A stretch of DNA of 64,000 nucleotides from Olsenella sp. (GCA_022648325.1 JALCMG010000005.1:113423-177422), one strand, 5' to 3'; shown: positions 46,930 to 55,948, counted from the stretch's first letter. Numbers and translations are program-made. The notes: generated from the sequence alone by a model not told the origin.

Positions 46930-47424
46930 ATGAGGCACAACAAGAAGAGGGGCATGAAGCTTGGCACCGATGCCAGCCACACCAAGGCCATGAAGAAGAG
47001 CCTGGTCACTGCCCTGCTTGCCAACGATCGCATCAAGACCCTTGAGCCGCGCGCGAAGGCCATCCGTCCCGACGTGGACAAGGTCATCACGTGGGCCAAG
47101 AAGGGCGACCTGCACTCCCGCCGTCTCGCCATCGCAAAGGTTGGCGACAAGGAGGTTGTGCGCGAGGTCTTCGAGAAGGCCGCTCAGGGCATGTGGGCCG
47201 ACCGTAATGGCGGTTATACCCGTATCATGAAGCTTGGCCCCCGCAAGGGCGACGGCGCCGAGGTCGTCATCATGGAGCTCGTGACCGAGGCTGTCACGCC
47301 CAAGACCAAGGCTGAGCCTAAGGCAACCGTTACCAAGGTTACTCCTGCTCCCGCCGAGGAGCCCAAGGCTGAGAAGCCTGCCGCCGAGGAGGCTACTGCC
47401 GAAGCAGAGGAGAAGGCCGAGTAG
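46930..47424 (+). CDS. rplQ: 50S ribosomal protein L17 with acidic C-terminal tail
   Basis: This 164-aa protein has the normal L17 core in about 118 residues (MRHNKKRGMKLGTDASHTKA). The extra tail of about 45 residues is Ala/Glu/Pro/Lys-rich (EEPKAEKPAAEEATAEAEEK). Such tails are common in actinobacterial L17. Confidence 0.96.
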   Translation: MRHNKKRGMKLGTDASHTKAMKKSLVTALLANDRIKTLEPRAKAIRPDVDKVITWAKKGDLHSRRLAIAKVGDKEVVREVFEKAAQGMWADRNGGYTRIMKLGPRKGDGAEVVIMELVTEAVTPKTKAEPKATVTKVTPAPAEEPKAEKPAAEEATAEAEEKAE

Positions 47425-47446
47425 CGCCCGTTTTTTAAGGTATTCA

Positions 47447-47481
47447 GAAGGGTCCCAGTCCATCGGCTGGGGCCCTTTCTT
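47447..47481 (+). terminator. Rho-independent terminator after rplQ
   Basis: AAGGGTCCCAG and CTGGGGCCCTTT pair with T-G wobbles, followed by CTTGTG. It ends the alpha operon. Confidence 0.75.
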
Positions 47482-47554
47482 GTGTGTGGCCTGTTTCGAA
47501 CTACGTGGTAAGCTCCATGCGTGCAAGCCTTTGGAGAAAGAGAGTGTCAGCCAC

Positions 47555-48415
47555 ATGTCAGTAGCACCATCCATTCATCGGCCGAGTCGAACTGAGCGGG
47601 AGGTACCGCTGGTAGATGGGGTTCTTGCTGCGGGTACGCTGGTGCTTTGCGTGGGCTACCGCGGTGCTGGCTTTGCGGGCTTCGCGGAACAGCCGGGAAT
47701 CCGTACTGTGGCAGGTGAGCTACGTCGCGCTCTCTCGACCGTTCTGCGCCGTGACATCGAGCTGGTGTGTGCAGGGCGCACTGATTCTGGCGTCCACGCG
47801 CTTTCGCAGTTCGTGAGCGTTCCAGTGAACGAAAAAGAGCTTAACCTTGCCGAGCGCACGCTTTCGCGGTCTCTCGTGGCCCTTACGCCCGACGACATCT
47901 CGATACGGGGTCTCTACCGCGCCGATGCACTCTTCTCTGCACGCTTTGACGCCACTTCGCGCTCATACCGCTATCGCATAGCTGCTGGTGACGCGCGCCC
48001 TGTGCTCGCCTGGGACCATGCGTGGTGGTACCGCGGGAGCCTCGATGTTACCGCCATGCAAGAGGGAGCTGCCTATCTGGTGGGGGAGCACGACTTCAAG
48101 AGCTTTTGCAAGGCAAGCTCGGCAGAGGGCAAGCCCACGAGCCGCTACCTCGAGTGCGTGGAGGTCTCGCGCGTGGTGGAGGCCGGGGAGCCCCTCGTGG
48201 CCATTGACGTCACGGGCAACGCGTTTCTCCACAATATGGTTCGCACCATTGCCGGGACTCTTGTGGAGGTGGGAAGGGGGCACCGCGACCCCTCCTGGGT
48301 CGAGCAGGTCCTCTCTGCGCGAGATAGAGCTGCTGCAGGGCCGTGCGCTCCGGCGCAGGGTCTCACGTTTGTCGGGGTAGAATACCCCGACGGACTTCTC
48401 GCGCCCTGGGCCTAG
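47555..48415 (+). CDS. truA: tRNA pseudouridine(38-40) synthase TruA
   Basis: This 286-aa enzyme isomerises uridines 38-40 in the anticodon arm. The catalytic Asp is in CAGRTDSGVHALSQ. Other blocks are YRGAGFAGFAEQPG, SRSYRYRI and NAFLHNMVRTIAGTL. The first 20 or so residues are a polar extension; the exact start is uncertain because GGAG is about 20 bases from the ATG. TruA next to rplQ is a common order. Confidence 0.93.
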   Translation: MSVAPSIHRPSRTEREVPLVDGVLAAGTLVLCVGYRGAGFAGFAEQPGIRTVAGELRRALSTVLRRDIELVCAGRTDSGVHALSQFVSVPVNEKELNLAERTLSRSLVALTPDDISIRGLYRADALFSARFDATSRSYRYRIAAGDARPVLAWDHAWWYRGSLDVTAMQEGAAYLVGEHDFKSFCKASSAEGKPTSRYLECVEVSRVVEAGEPLVAIDVTGNAFLHNMVRTIAGTLVEVGRGHRDPSWVEQVLSARDRAAAGPCAPAQGLTFVGVEYPDGLLAPWA

Positions 48416-48445
48416 CCCAGTGCCTGTTGTGTTGGAGGATTTGCT

Positions 48446-49393
48446 TTGGACATGCTCGTCGACGTAATTGCCGACTCGGTGCTTGACACACTTGAGCTGG
48501 TGCCGTTTCTGTTTGTGACCTACCTTGCCATGGAGGCGCTCGAGCACACCACGGAGGGCCGCATGCAGGGAATCGTGGCGCGCGCAGGGCACGCCGGTCC
48601 CGTTGTGGGCGCACTTCTCGGTGCCATTCCCCAATGCGGGTTCTCTGCCATGGCAGCCACGCTCTTCTCTGGCGGCGTGGTGACGGTTGGCACCTTGGTG
48701 GCGGTGATCCTCTCGACCTCGGACGAGATGGTGCCGGTGTTTCTCGCCCACCAGGAGCCCGTGGGTCATTTGCTCTCGATCATGCTGCTCAAGGTTGTTG
48801 TGGGCATCATCGTGGGCCTGCTGCTGGATGCCGTGCTGCACGCGGTGCGCCATGTGGGCACTCCCAAGCCCCACATCCACGACCTCTGCGAGCGCGCGCA
48901 CTGCCACTGCGAGGACGAGGAGGGAGAGGGGAACGCGCCTTCCGAGCCGGCCTCCGGTGATGCGGCGCACGACCATCACCACCATGGTCATGGCCACTGG
49001 GCAATCGTGCGCTCTGCGGCCGTTCATACCGTGCAGGTGACAGGGTTCATTCTGCTCGTGACGTTCCTCTTTGGCCTGCTCATCGAGGTTATGGGAGAGG
49101 ACTCGCTCGCCCAGCTCCTTGGAAGCCACCCCGTGCGGGCAACCTTCCTGGCAGCGCTTGTGGGGCTCATCCCCAACTGCGGTGCTTCCGTTGCCATCAC
49201 CGAGCTCTACCTTGACGGTGTCCTTGGTGCCGGCCCCATGGTCGCGGGCCTTCTCGCATCGGGTGGCGTTGGGCTTCTCGTGCTCTTCCGCACCAACAGC
49301 AACGTGCGCCAGAACGTTGCCGTCACGGCTTTTGTCTACTCGGTCGGGGTCGTCGTGGGGCTCATCGTCTCCGCTTCGGGTATCCTCTTCTAG
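48446..49393 (+). CDS. Putative 10-TM heavy-metal exporter (ArsP_2-like family)
   Basis: This 315-aa inner-membrane protein has two related halves, each with a P-x-C-G signature: AIPQCGFSAMAATLFSGG and LIPNCGASVAITELYLDGV. The central cytoplasmic loop (about residues 135-180) is rich in His, Cys and acids (HDLCERAHCHCEDE, then HDHHHHGHGH). This matches the putative 10TM heavy-metal exporter family. TTG at 48446 has GGAGGA at 6 bases, and is preferred to ATG 48452. The substrate metal is unknown. Confidence 0.78.
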   Translation: MDMLVDVIADSVLDTLELVPFLFVTYLAMEALEHTTEGRMQGIVARAGHAGPVVGALLGAIPQCGFSAMAATLFSGGVVTVGTLVAVILSTSDEMVPVFLAHQEPVGHLLSIMLLKVVVGIIVGLLLDAVLHAVRHVGTPKPHIHDLCERAHCHCEDEEGEGNAPSEPASGDAAHDHHHHGHGHWAIVRSAAVHTVQVTGFILLVTFLFGLLIEVMGEDSLAQLLGSHPVRATFLAALVGLIPNCGASVAITELYLDGVLGAGPMVAGLLASGGVGLLVLFRTNSNVRQNVAVTAFVYSVGVVVGLIVSASGILF

Positions 49394-49438
49394 ATGCCGG
49401 GATTCCCGGCTCCAGACGTTGGATGACGGGAGGGCTTC

Positions 49439-50230
49439 ATGGCCAGGCAGCGAGAGCGTTTCGAGCGAACCGACGTTCCCCGCGACAGCCCGCACCAAAA
49501 CCTCATTGCCGCCGTCGTGGTGGTTGCGGTGTTTGTTGTATGCGGAATCGTGGTCTCTATTGCATGGAGCCGTGCTCAGGCACAATCGCACCTTGGCGAT
49601 AGCAAGTTAAGTTCCTCCGTAAGCAGGACGCCAACCGTGTCAGACCTGGGTTATACCGTCTCGAGCGATACCTTCATGGGCGTGCTTCTGCTCACTACTG
49701 ACAACCTTGATGCCTCGGCTTCGGGGGGAGCCAACCTGTCCTCTGCGGAGCTGCTGGTGTATGACGAGACCGCTGCCACGGGCAAGCTCGTCTCCATTCC
49801 CACAGACGTGAAAGTCTCCTACAACGGGCAGGACACTACGCTCGCAGAGCTCTTTAGCGCCTCGGGTGCCGCAGCCTGCGTCTCTCCTCTTTCCACGGCT
49901 GCCAACCTCCCGGTCACGCACGTCATAGTCTCGACGAGTGCCGTATGGGACGAGGTGCGCTCGCTTGCCGGCGTAGGCGTGAACTCGCTCATTGGTCGTG
50001 CAACCGAGTTTCTCTCGTCCATACGCACCGACATGTCGTCGCAGGAGATTCTCGACCTGGCCGAGAAGGTGCAGTCGGCCGGGACGGATGGCCTCTCGAA
50101 GGTCGACGCGCCGATGGTGGATGAGACCACAACCGACGAGAGCGGCAATGCCGTCTCGACGGGCTATCGTGTGATTGACCAAGCATCGCTTGGGCTTGCC
50201 GTGGGCACGCTTGTGAGCAACGAGGGATAG
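49439..50230 (+). CDS. Membrane-anchored LCP-like (LytR-CpsA-Psr) domain protein, degenerate
   Basis: This 263-aa protein has one N-terminal membrane segment (IAAVVVVAVFVVCGIVVSIAW), with the rest outside. The pattern of strand-forming segments (FMGVLLLTTD, ELLVYDETAATGKLVSIPTDV, LPVTHVIVSTSAVWDEV) resembles LCP ligases, which attach glycopolymers to peptidoglycan. The family usually has an Arg in SIPRD; here it is SIPTD, and the central substrate-binding part is shorter. It may be an inactive or regulatory relative. It lies beside glycosyltransferases. Confidence 0.5.
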   Translation: MARQRERFERTDVPRDSPHQNLIAAVVVVAVFVVCGIVVSIAWSRAQAQSHLGDSKLSSSVSRTPTVSDLGYTVSSDTFMGVLLLTTDNLDASASGGANLSSAELLVYDETAATGKLVSIPTDVKVSYNGQDTTLAELFSASGAAACVSPLSTAANLPVTHVIVSTSAVWDEVRSLAGVGVNSLIGRATEFLSSIRTDMSSQEILDLAEKVQSAGTDGLSKVDAPMVDETTTDESGNAVSTGYRVIDQASLGLAVGTLVSNEG

Positions 50231-50445
50231 CGCACGCGCGTGCGGCGAACGACCCGGTACGGTCGGCGAATGGCATTGCAGGTTTAAGTGCCGTGCCCCT
50301 CTCCCGGACTTTATTTGTAGTAATGGTAGTTGCCTGGGATTGTCACGCAGGCTCCACGAACGGCTGATACCCTTTCCTCATTATTTGGTGGAATCGCAAT
50401 GCAGTCCTCTGGGACGGTCTTCGGGGAGGAGAGTCGCGCCAGGAT

Positions 50446-51528
50446 ATGCCAAGCACCGCGCATAGCAAGCCCATTGTTTCGATTGTCATCGCCACGCGTG
50501 ACGATGCCGCCACGATTCGTCGCGCGCTCGAGAGCATTCAGAACCAAACGTTGAGAAGCCATGAGACCATTGTGGTGGACGATGGCTCGACGGACGGAAC
50601 GCTGGAGATTGTTGACAACATGGCGCAACGAGACCTTACCATCTCGCTTGTGCAGACCAATGGTTGCGGCTCGGCCGCTGCCCTTGATTTGGGCATGTCT
50701 CGTGCGCGTGGCCACTACTTGGCTTTTTTTGATGCAAGCGGCTGGGCGAATCCAGACCTGCTGGCAGACCTCGTGGGACTGGCAGAGGAGTCTTCTCTCG
50801 AGCTGGCCATCACGGGCTTCTCGGCAACTGTTTTGGGGGACGGGCGTCGCCAGGACTCCATTGAGGCTAACCAGCCCGCCTATGTCTTCCCCTCTCAGCA
50901 TGACTTTCGCGCGGGTGCCTGGCAGCTCTTCGAAGGTAATCTTCTCTCGTCGCCTTGTGCAAAGCTGTTCGTGCGGTCGCGCGTCGAACAGCTGGGGCTC
51001 TCGTTTGCCGATGCGGACGGCGACTGCACGGACGCCCTCTCGTTTATTGCTGGCTACGTGCGCGACGTCGAGCGGGTTGGCCTCACTGGACGCGTGCGCT
51101 ACCACGTAGAGAGTCGTTCTCCCCAGCGGCTGCCCGGCTTCTCCGTGCGCGGTTACCGGGCGCTCGAGCGGCAGTACGGCACCCTTGTGGGCGTCTACCA
51201 CCACTGGGGGCTTGACGGGGACCCTACGAGCATGGGGCTCATTCAGAATCGCTACTTCGAGTGCCTCGTCGATTGCGTGGCAGGGGTCTTCTCCGATCGC
51301 TCTGGTCTCTCTGCGGCGGAGCGCCGTCGCTTGGTGGGGGAGATGGTCTCCTCCGATCGCGCGCGCCTTGCCGCCGACGTGGCACGGCCCCGTGGTATGG
51401 GCGCCAAGGCCATGCAGGGTCCCATCAAGTCTGGCAACGCCGGCCTTGCATACACCGAGGGCTTTCTTGCGTCGTTTATGAAGCGCGGCGGCGAGAGGGG
51501 CCTGGGCCCGTTCTGCACGTCGCTCTAG
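50446..51528 (+). CDS. Family 2 glycosyltransferase (GT-A)
   Basis: This 360-aa cytoplasmic enzyme has the nucleotide-sugar segment VSIVIATRDDAATIRRALES and VVDDGSTDGTLEIV. Where GT2 enzymes usually have a metal-binding DxD (LDSDD), it has FFDASGWANPD, so metal binding may be altered. The C-terminal half carries no membrane helix. GGAGAG lies upstream of the ATG. The preceding 215 bp show no gene. It belongs to a cell-envelope cluster. Confidence 0.8.
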   Translation: MPSTAHSKPIVSIVIATRDDAATIRRALESIQNQTLRSHETIVVDDGSTDGTLEIVDNMAQRDLTISLVQTNGCGSAAALDLGMSRARGHYLAFFDASGWANPDLLADLVGLAEESSLELAITGFSATVLGDGRRQDSIEANQPAYVFPSQHDFRAGAWQLFEGNLLSSPCAKLFVRSRVEQLGLSFADADGDCTDALSFIAGYVRDVERVGLTGRVRYHVESRSPQRLPGFSVRGYRALERQYGTLVGVYHHWGLDGDPTSMGLIQNRYFECLVDCVAGVFSDRSGLSAAERRRLVGEMVSSDRARLAADVARPRGMGAKAMQGPIKSGNAGLAYTEGFLASFMKRGGERGLGPFCTSL

Positions 51529-51537
51529 GTGCGCTGG

Positions 51538-52692
51538 CTATTCGTCCCCGCCGGCGCGCCCCCTGCGGTGGCGCAGGAAGCTCGTGATAGAGAACCACGT
51601 GTAGCTGGGACTTGTATGGCACAGGCGGTACCACACCTCTCCCGCGGCAGCAGGCAGCATTGAGAGACGGCCAATCTTTGGCTCTGGCCTGTCCGTAAGC
51701 TCGCAGTAGAGGCGCTTTGCTGCCGGTGTGACCAGCGGCTGTTCCATTACCAGGTCGTAGTCGAGCTTGCGGTAGACGTCTGTGACGGCCTCGCGCACGC
51801 CGGGGTAGTCCAGCCCAACTGCGTCGATGGCGAGGCCGCAGTAGTTGATTGCGCGCTTGGTTTGCGCCGAAAGAACCCGCCGGTCAGTGGCGCCAATGCG
51901 CTCGACGATGTCCTGCATGTCGTTCCAGCGCTTTATTGGCAGGAGTGGGTCCCTGCGCGTAGAGGCAACGAGCTTCTCCTCGGTGTCTTCGCGGTAGTTG
52001 TAGTAGGGGCGGTTTACGTAGGCAATGCGGTTCGTCTGGCAGAGGGTCTCTACCAGGAAGGGGTTGTCGGCCCACGCGGCACCAGGGTACTCGCGGAAGC
52101 GGATGCTCTTCTCGTCGAGGAAGGCCTTGCGGTAGAGGGCTGTCCAGATGGAGGGGTGGTGCTCGAGAAGCTCGACGCCGTCACCAATTGCGAACGGTTG
52201 GCTTGGCGGGTTCACGCGATCCTGGTATAGACAAACCGTGCGCAGCTCGCTAGGGGTACCGGAGTTGAAAATGCGCCAGTAGGATGACTTCACGATGTCC
52301 ACGGGGCCGCCGTCGAGGGAATCTGCGAAGGCGAGGAGGTCGCCAAACATGTTGCCCGTAAGGTAGTCGTCGGGCTCGACGATGGCAACGTAGTCACCGG
52401 TGGCGCGGTCTATGCCGGTGTTGCACGCCGCACCATAACCGGCGTTTGGCTTGTCGATAACGTGTACGCGGGGGTCGCGCGCGGCGTGCTCGCGCATGAT
52501 GCCAAGGGAGCCGTCGGTCGAGCCGTCGTTCACGCAGATGACCTCAATGTTCGCGAACGGCTGCATTTGGATGCTGGTGAGGCACTGGTCGAGGTAACGC
52601 TCCATGTTGTAGGTGGGAACCACCACTGAGACCTTGTGCGAGAAGCGTCCGCCGTTCCTCGGTGTCCTGGCTTCTGTATTCGTGGCTTCCAC
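51538..52692 (-). CDS. Family 2 glycosyltransferase (GT-A)
   Basis: This 384-aa protein starts at GTG with GGGAGG upstream. The GT2 motifs are intact: VSVVVPTYNMERYLDQCL, VNDGSTDGS, NAGYGAACNTGI and the DxD-like VEPDDY. It is similar to enzymes that build surface polysaccharide. It is convergent with the preceding glycosyltransferase (9 bp apart) and divergent from the next. Confidence 0.88.
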   Translation of the reverse strand: MEATNTEARTPRNGGRFSHKVSVVVPTYNMERYLDQCLTSIQMQPFANIEVICVNDGSTDGSLGIMREHAARDPRVHVIDKPNAGYGAACNTGIDRATGDYVAIVEPDDYLTGNMFGDLLAFADSLDGGPVDIVKSSYWRIFNSGTPSELRTVCLYQDRVNPPSQPFAIGDGVELLEHHPSIWTALYRKAFLDEKSIRFREYPGAAWADNPFLVETLCQTNRIAYVNRPYYNYREDTEEKLVASTRRDPLLPIKRWNDMQDIVERIGATDRRVLSAQTKRAINYCGLAIDAVGLDYPGVREAVTDVYRKLDYDLVMEQPLVTPAAKRLYCELTDRPEPKIGRLSMLPAAAGEVWYRLCHTSPSYTWFSITSFLRHRRGRAGGDE

Positions 52693-52739
52693 GTGACCTC
52701 CCTGCCGTCGACCGCCACGGTGCGCCCGCGGCCGTACCT

Positions 52740-52745
52740 TATAAT
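52740..52745 (+). promoter_or_regulatory. -10 box in the divergent glycosyltransferase intergenic region
   Basis: A perfect TATAAT lies 90 bp upstream of the rightward gene. No clear -35 is seen. The reverse strand reads TATTAT at nearly the same place, so it might serve either direction. Confidence 0.4.
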
Positions 52746-52834
52746 ACAGTGACCCGGTGCCGGCTCGTTGTCTGGCTCGCCTGTCCGTGTCGCGCCGTGC
52801 ACGTCATACCAGCCACCGCAACCTTGGATGGAAC

Positions 52835-53830
52835 ATGGATCGTCTCGCCATCGTGATAGTTACCTTCAAGCGCCAGGAGCTACTGAGTCGTCTCTTCAGC
52901 TCGATTGTGGAGCTTACGGTTGCGCCGTGGCGCGTCGTGGTGGTGGATAACGAGCACTCGGCCAAGACAGCGCAGATGGTCGCGGATTTCTCGGAACGTC
53001 TTGCGGCGCGGTGGGGTGCGACTCTGTCGGAGCCCGATGCCGAGGGTGGGACGGAGCGTGTGGTATACGATCCGCAACGGAGTAACACCGGAGGATCTGG
53101 CGGCTTTTCGGAGGGCGTGAAGCGTGCCTTTGAGCTTGGCGCGGAGTGGTTCTGGGTTATGGATGATGATGTAGCTGTGCTGCCCGAGGCCTTGGAGCGC
53201 CTCGAGCCGTGGTCTGCCCGATATGATGTGGTTCAGGGCCAGCGCTACGACTACGATGGCACGCCATTCTTCTGGCAGCACCATTTTATGACGTCGCTGT
53301 GCATCTACGATCCGCTCTCGCGTGCGGGCTTCGATGGCGCCGACCATCTGAATGTTAACGTCATGTGCTTTGAGGGCGCGCTCTTTCGACGCCGTGTTGT
53401 TGAGAGGATCGGCCTACCGGACTACCGCTTCTTTATCTACTACGACGATGCTATTTACGGCTATCTGGCCAGCAAGGTGTGCCAGCCCGTGCTAGTGCCG
53501 GACTACGTGCTGAGACGCACGCGAGAGGTGCCCCACCAGGAGGTCGGTACGTCCGGTGTGCGTCAGATCTCTTCGACGTCGGACATGACCCGCTACTACA
53601 TCATGCGCAACCGTGGCTACATGGCGCGCTACTTCATGCTGTATGGTGACTATAACCCCGTGGGTTACGGCTTTGGCACGTTCCTCTCGTTTGCCAAGGA
53701 GGTCCTGCGCCTGGTACTGGTGGATCGGGGCCATTTTGGCTCCAGCTGGGCAAGGCTCTGGACAGGCTACAAGGACTCGAAGAAAGCCTTGCACGACCCT
53801 GCATGGAGACCTATGCCACCGCTGGAGTAG
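52835..53830 (+). CDS. Galactofuranosyl/rhamnosyltransferase-like family 2 glycosyltransferase
   Basis: This 331-aa protein has IVIVTFKRQELLSRLFSSI, NTGGSGGFSEGVKRAF and the metal-binding WVMDDDVAVLPEAL. The pattern FIYYDDAIYGYL and a basic C-terminal part resemble GlfT-like enzymes. Such enzymes extend cell-wall or capsule chains. The ATG at 52835 has a weak GGATGGA; a start at 52757 has none better. Confidence 0.78.
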   Translation: MDRLAIVIVTFKRQELLSRLFSSIVELTVAPWRVVVVDNEHSAKTAQMVADFSERLAARWGATLSEPDAEGGTERVVYDPQRSNTGGSGGFSEGVKRAFELGAEWFWVMDDDVAVLPEALERLEPWSARYDVVQGQRYDYDGTPFFWQHHFMTSLCIYDPLSRAGFDGADHLNVNVMCFEGALFRRRVVERIGLPDYRFFIYYDDAIYGYLASKVCQPVLVPDYVLRRTREVPHQEVGTSGVRQISSTSDMTRYYIMRNRGYMARYFMLYGDYNPVGYGFGTFLSFAKEVLRLVLVDRGHFGSSWARLWTGYKDSKKALHDPAWRPMPPLE

Positions 53831-53889
53831 GGGCCGACCGAGTCCTCCGCAGCCCCGGAGCCTCCCGCAGCCCAAGCGAGCCGCTGGCC

Positions 53890-54474
53890 CTAGGCCAGCA
53901 GCCTCCAGATGATGATGTAGGCCACCCCCATGAGGACGAGGCCGACCCCCCAGATGAGCGTCATCGTGTGCGCCACGACGCCCTTGCGCACGGGCCTCTG
54001 GACGTAGGCGTCCGAGGGGTCGGAGGGGTCGTAGTAGACGTCCACGGCCGAGCCCACGGGGTAGAGCGGGTAGAGCGCGCTCTGGCGGTACCAGGAGTCG
54101 TTGTCCTCGAGGTCCACCAGCCGGTCCGCGAGGGCGGGGCCCCTGAACTTGGCCGGCAGGTCCTCCCTGCTGGTGCAGTTGCACCTCATCCCGGGCGCGA
54201 AGGTCCCGCTCTCGAAGAGCGGGCCGTCCACCTCGTAGGACCTGCCGCCGACCACGTAGGAGCACCTGGGCACGTAGTTGTTGCCGTAGTTGACGTGCCC
54301 GCCCCCCACGACGGTCCCCACGGCGTGGGCGCGGCGCGGGTCGCCCGCGCCCCAGCGCGAGCGGATGCGCGCCGCCACCACGAGCAGGGCCACGCCCGCC
54401 ACCACCATGACGGCGCCGGCGATGAGGAAAAACTCAGGACTGGCGTTTACAGTGAACGTTGCCTCTGTCACCAT
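53890..54474 (-). CDS. DUF3592-like membrane protein
   Basis: This 194-aa protein has an N-terminal helix (FFLIAGAVMVVAGVALLVVA) and a C-terminal helix (LIWGVGLVLMGVAYIIIW) flanking a beta-rich external domain with PRCSYVVGGRSYEVDG and YPVGSAVDVYYDPSDPSDAY. The latter is typical of DUF3592. Of two nearby ATGs, 54474 has GGAGG at 7 bases. Base composition is more GC-rich than nearby genes. It follows the next gene by 28 bp in the same direction. Confidence 0.75.
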   Translation of the reverse strand: MVTEATFTVNASPEFFLIAGAVMVVAGVALLVVAARIRSRWGAGDPRRAHAVGTVVGGGHVNYGNNYVPRCSYVVGGRSYEVDGPLFESGTFAPGMRCNCTSREDLPAKFRGPALADRLVDLEDNDSWYRQSALYPLYPVGSAVDVYYDPSDPSDAYVQRPVRKGVVAHTMTLIWGVGLVLMGVAYIIIWRLLA

Positions 54475-54502
54475 GTGCATGCCTCCAATATGCTTGCATG
54501 AC

Positions 54503-54844
54503 CTATCCGTCGCTGCCGGATGCCATGCGCGCCTGCCTGCCGAGAAGGTCATAGACCTCCCCCAAGTCCCCCATCAGGCGACCGCGCTCTTGCCGTATCC
54601 GCTCGGAGAGCGCGAGAAGCTCCGGCGGGCAGTCCCGTCCGAGGTCGAGGGCCTCGGACTCGATGTCTGCCAAGGTGAGGCCACCTGTATGACGAACGCT
54701 GTCCTGAACCTCTGAGAGATTCTCCATGGCGCAGGCAATCTGCTTAAGGTGCATCTCGTTAGGACGCTGCTTTCTAGGTGGTGTATGTAGGCCCTCCTCG
54801 AGGGGGCTTCTTGGCAGTGCTTCGCCCGTACGGTCTTGTAGCAT
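54503..54844 (-). CDS. Short helical protein of unknown function
   Basis: This 113-aa soluble protein is mostly helical and charged, with two helices (HLKQIACAMENLSEVQDSVR and PELLALSERIRQERGRLMG). GGAGG lies 9 bases before the ATG. Size and helix content recall small partners of type VII secretion, but no WXG motif is present. It forms a two-gene unit with the DUF3592-like gene. Confidence 0.55.
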   Translation of the reverse strand: MLQDRTGEALPRSPLEEGLHTPPRKQRPNEMHLKQIACAMENLSEVQDSVRHTGGLTLADIESEALDLGRDCPPELLALSERIRQERGRLMGDLGEVYDLLGRQARMASGSDG

Positions 54845-55200
54845 GCTCCGATACCTCCTGCCGTGCCGCTATATGACCGTTTTCATCGACGTGAAGCTCT
54901 CCCAACCTATGAAAAGTGAGATGTAGCCAGCCTCGCCCTGTTGAATCTCCGCGATTCTCTGCTGGGCTGTGGCCTCACTTCCGCAAATTTCGCCTGACAC
55001 CCACCATACCTCTCGTTGGAGTACGCTGAGAAACTAAGGATATTATCAAATTATGACAACATGACATCATTCTTCTAACATGTATCCTTGATTACAATAA
55101 TGAAGAAATGTCGAAATAACGAGACATACTTATGGCCTGGGTGTTAGCTAAAGTGTGATATAACCAATGCGTCGCCATGTTTAGACAGGAAGGATGCCCA
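54845..55200 (+). other. AT-rich intergenic region with candidate extended -10
   Basis: No gene can be supported here. Positions about 55010-55130 are much richer in A and T than the surrounding genome. TGA-TATAAC (55156-55164) is a possible extended -10 promoter for the next gene. The region marks the start of the type VII-like island. Confidence 0.5.
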
Positions 55201-55887
55201 ATGAGTACCAGCTACTCAGTTCACGTGGATCTTGGGACTTTCAAGCAGATGTTCGTTGCGCAAAACTCCAACCTACAGCGTGTTGCTGGCATCATCCTAG
55301 CTGTGCTGGGCGGGCTGGGTCTTGTCCTCATGGTCAGCGGAGGAGATCTCTTCAAGATGCCAGAAGTGACGCTCGTGCTTCTCGCTCTGTTTGTGCTCGG
55401 CCTTGCTGCTAGTATCCATCCTGTCATGTCGCTCTCCGGTAGAAAGGGCGTGGTACAGGACTGGTTCTCTAGGCATGGTGAGGCCAATGCGGCTATGCTG
55501 CCCTTGACTGAGCTTTCGGGTGACTATCAAGTGAGTATTGAGGACTACGGCTTTGTCGAGACCTCTGCCACTACGGTCAATCGCATTCCCTGGTTTGTGC
55601 TGTCGGGCAAGACGGCCAAGGTGCCCAGCGGCGTCTGCTTCCTCAGGGATAGCGGCAAGAACAGCTCTGTTATCTACAACCTCATTGGCATTAACTGGGC
55701 TTTTAGAAACGAGGACGTGAACGGCCTGCTGTTTATTCCCAGCGAGGTGGCAACCCCCGAATTTCTCCAGCTCATTTCCTCAAAGGTGCAGGAGTCCCGC
55801 GCAGCTTACGGTGGCCGTAAGGGTGCCGAGAAGGCTAAGCACGACGAGGGTCTTACGGAGTGGATGCTGGGTCCCAAGACTGCATAG
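55201..55887 (+). CDS. Two-TM membrane protein at the start of the type VII-like locus
   Basis: This 228-aa protein has two helices at about residues 27-48 (RVAGIILAVLGGLGLVLM) and 54-75 (VTLVLLALFVLGLAASI). A cytosolic domain of about 120 residues with strands around VNRIPWFVLSGKTAKVPSG and LLFIPSEVATPEFLQLI follows, resembling YcxB-like domains. GGAAGGA precedes the ATG. The kinase remnant is 61 bp downstream in the same direction. Function unknown. Confidence 0.6.
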   Translation: MSTSYSVHVDLGTFKQMFVAQNSNLQRVAGIILAVLGGLGLVLMVSGGDLFKMPEVTLVLLALFVLGLAASIHPVMSLSGRKGVVQDWFSRHGEANAAMLPLTELSGDYQVSIEDYGFVETSATTVNRIPWFVLSGKTAKVPSGVCFLRDSGKNSSVIYNLIGINWAFRNEDVNGLLFIPSEVATPEFLQLISSKVQESRAAYGGRKGAEKAKHDEGLTEWMLGPKTA

Positions 55888-55948
55888 TACCCTGTGACCG
55901 CCGGTACGGTAAGGAAGAGGCATTCAAGATACAAGAGGCTATCCCGCT

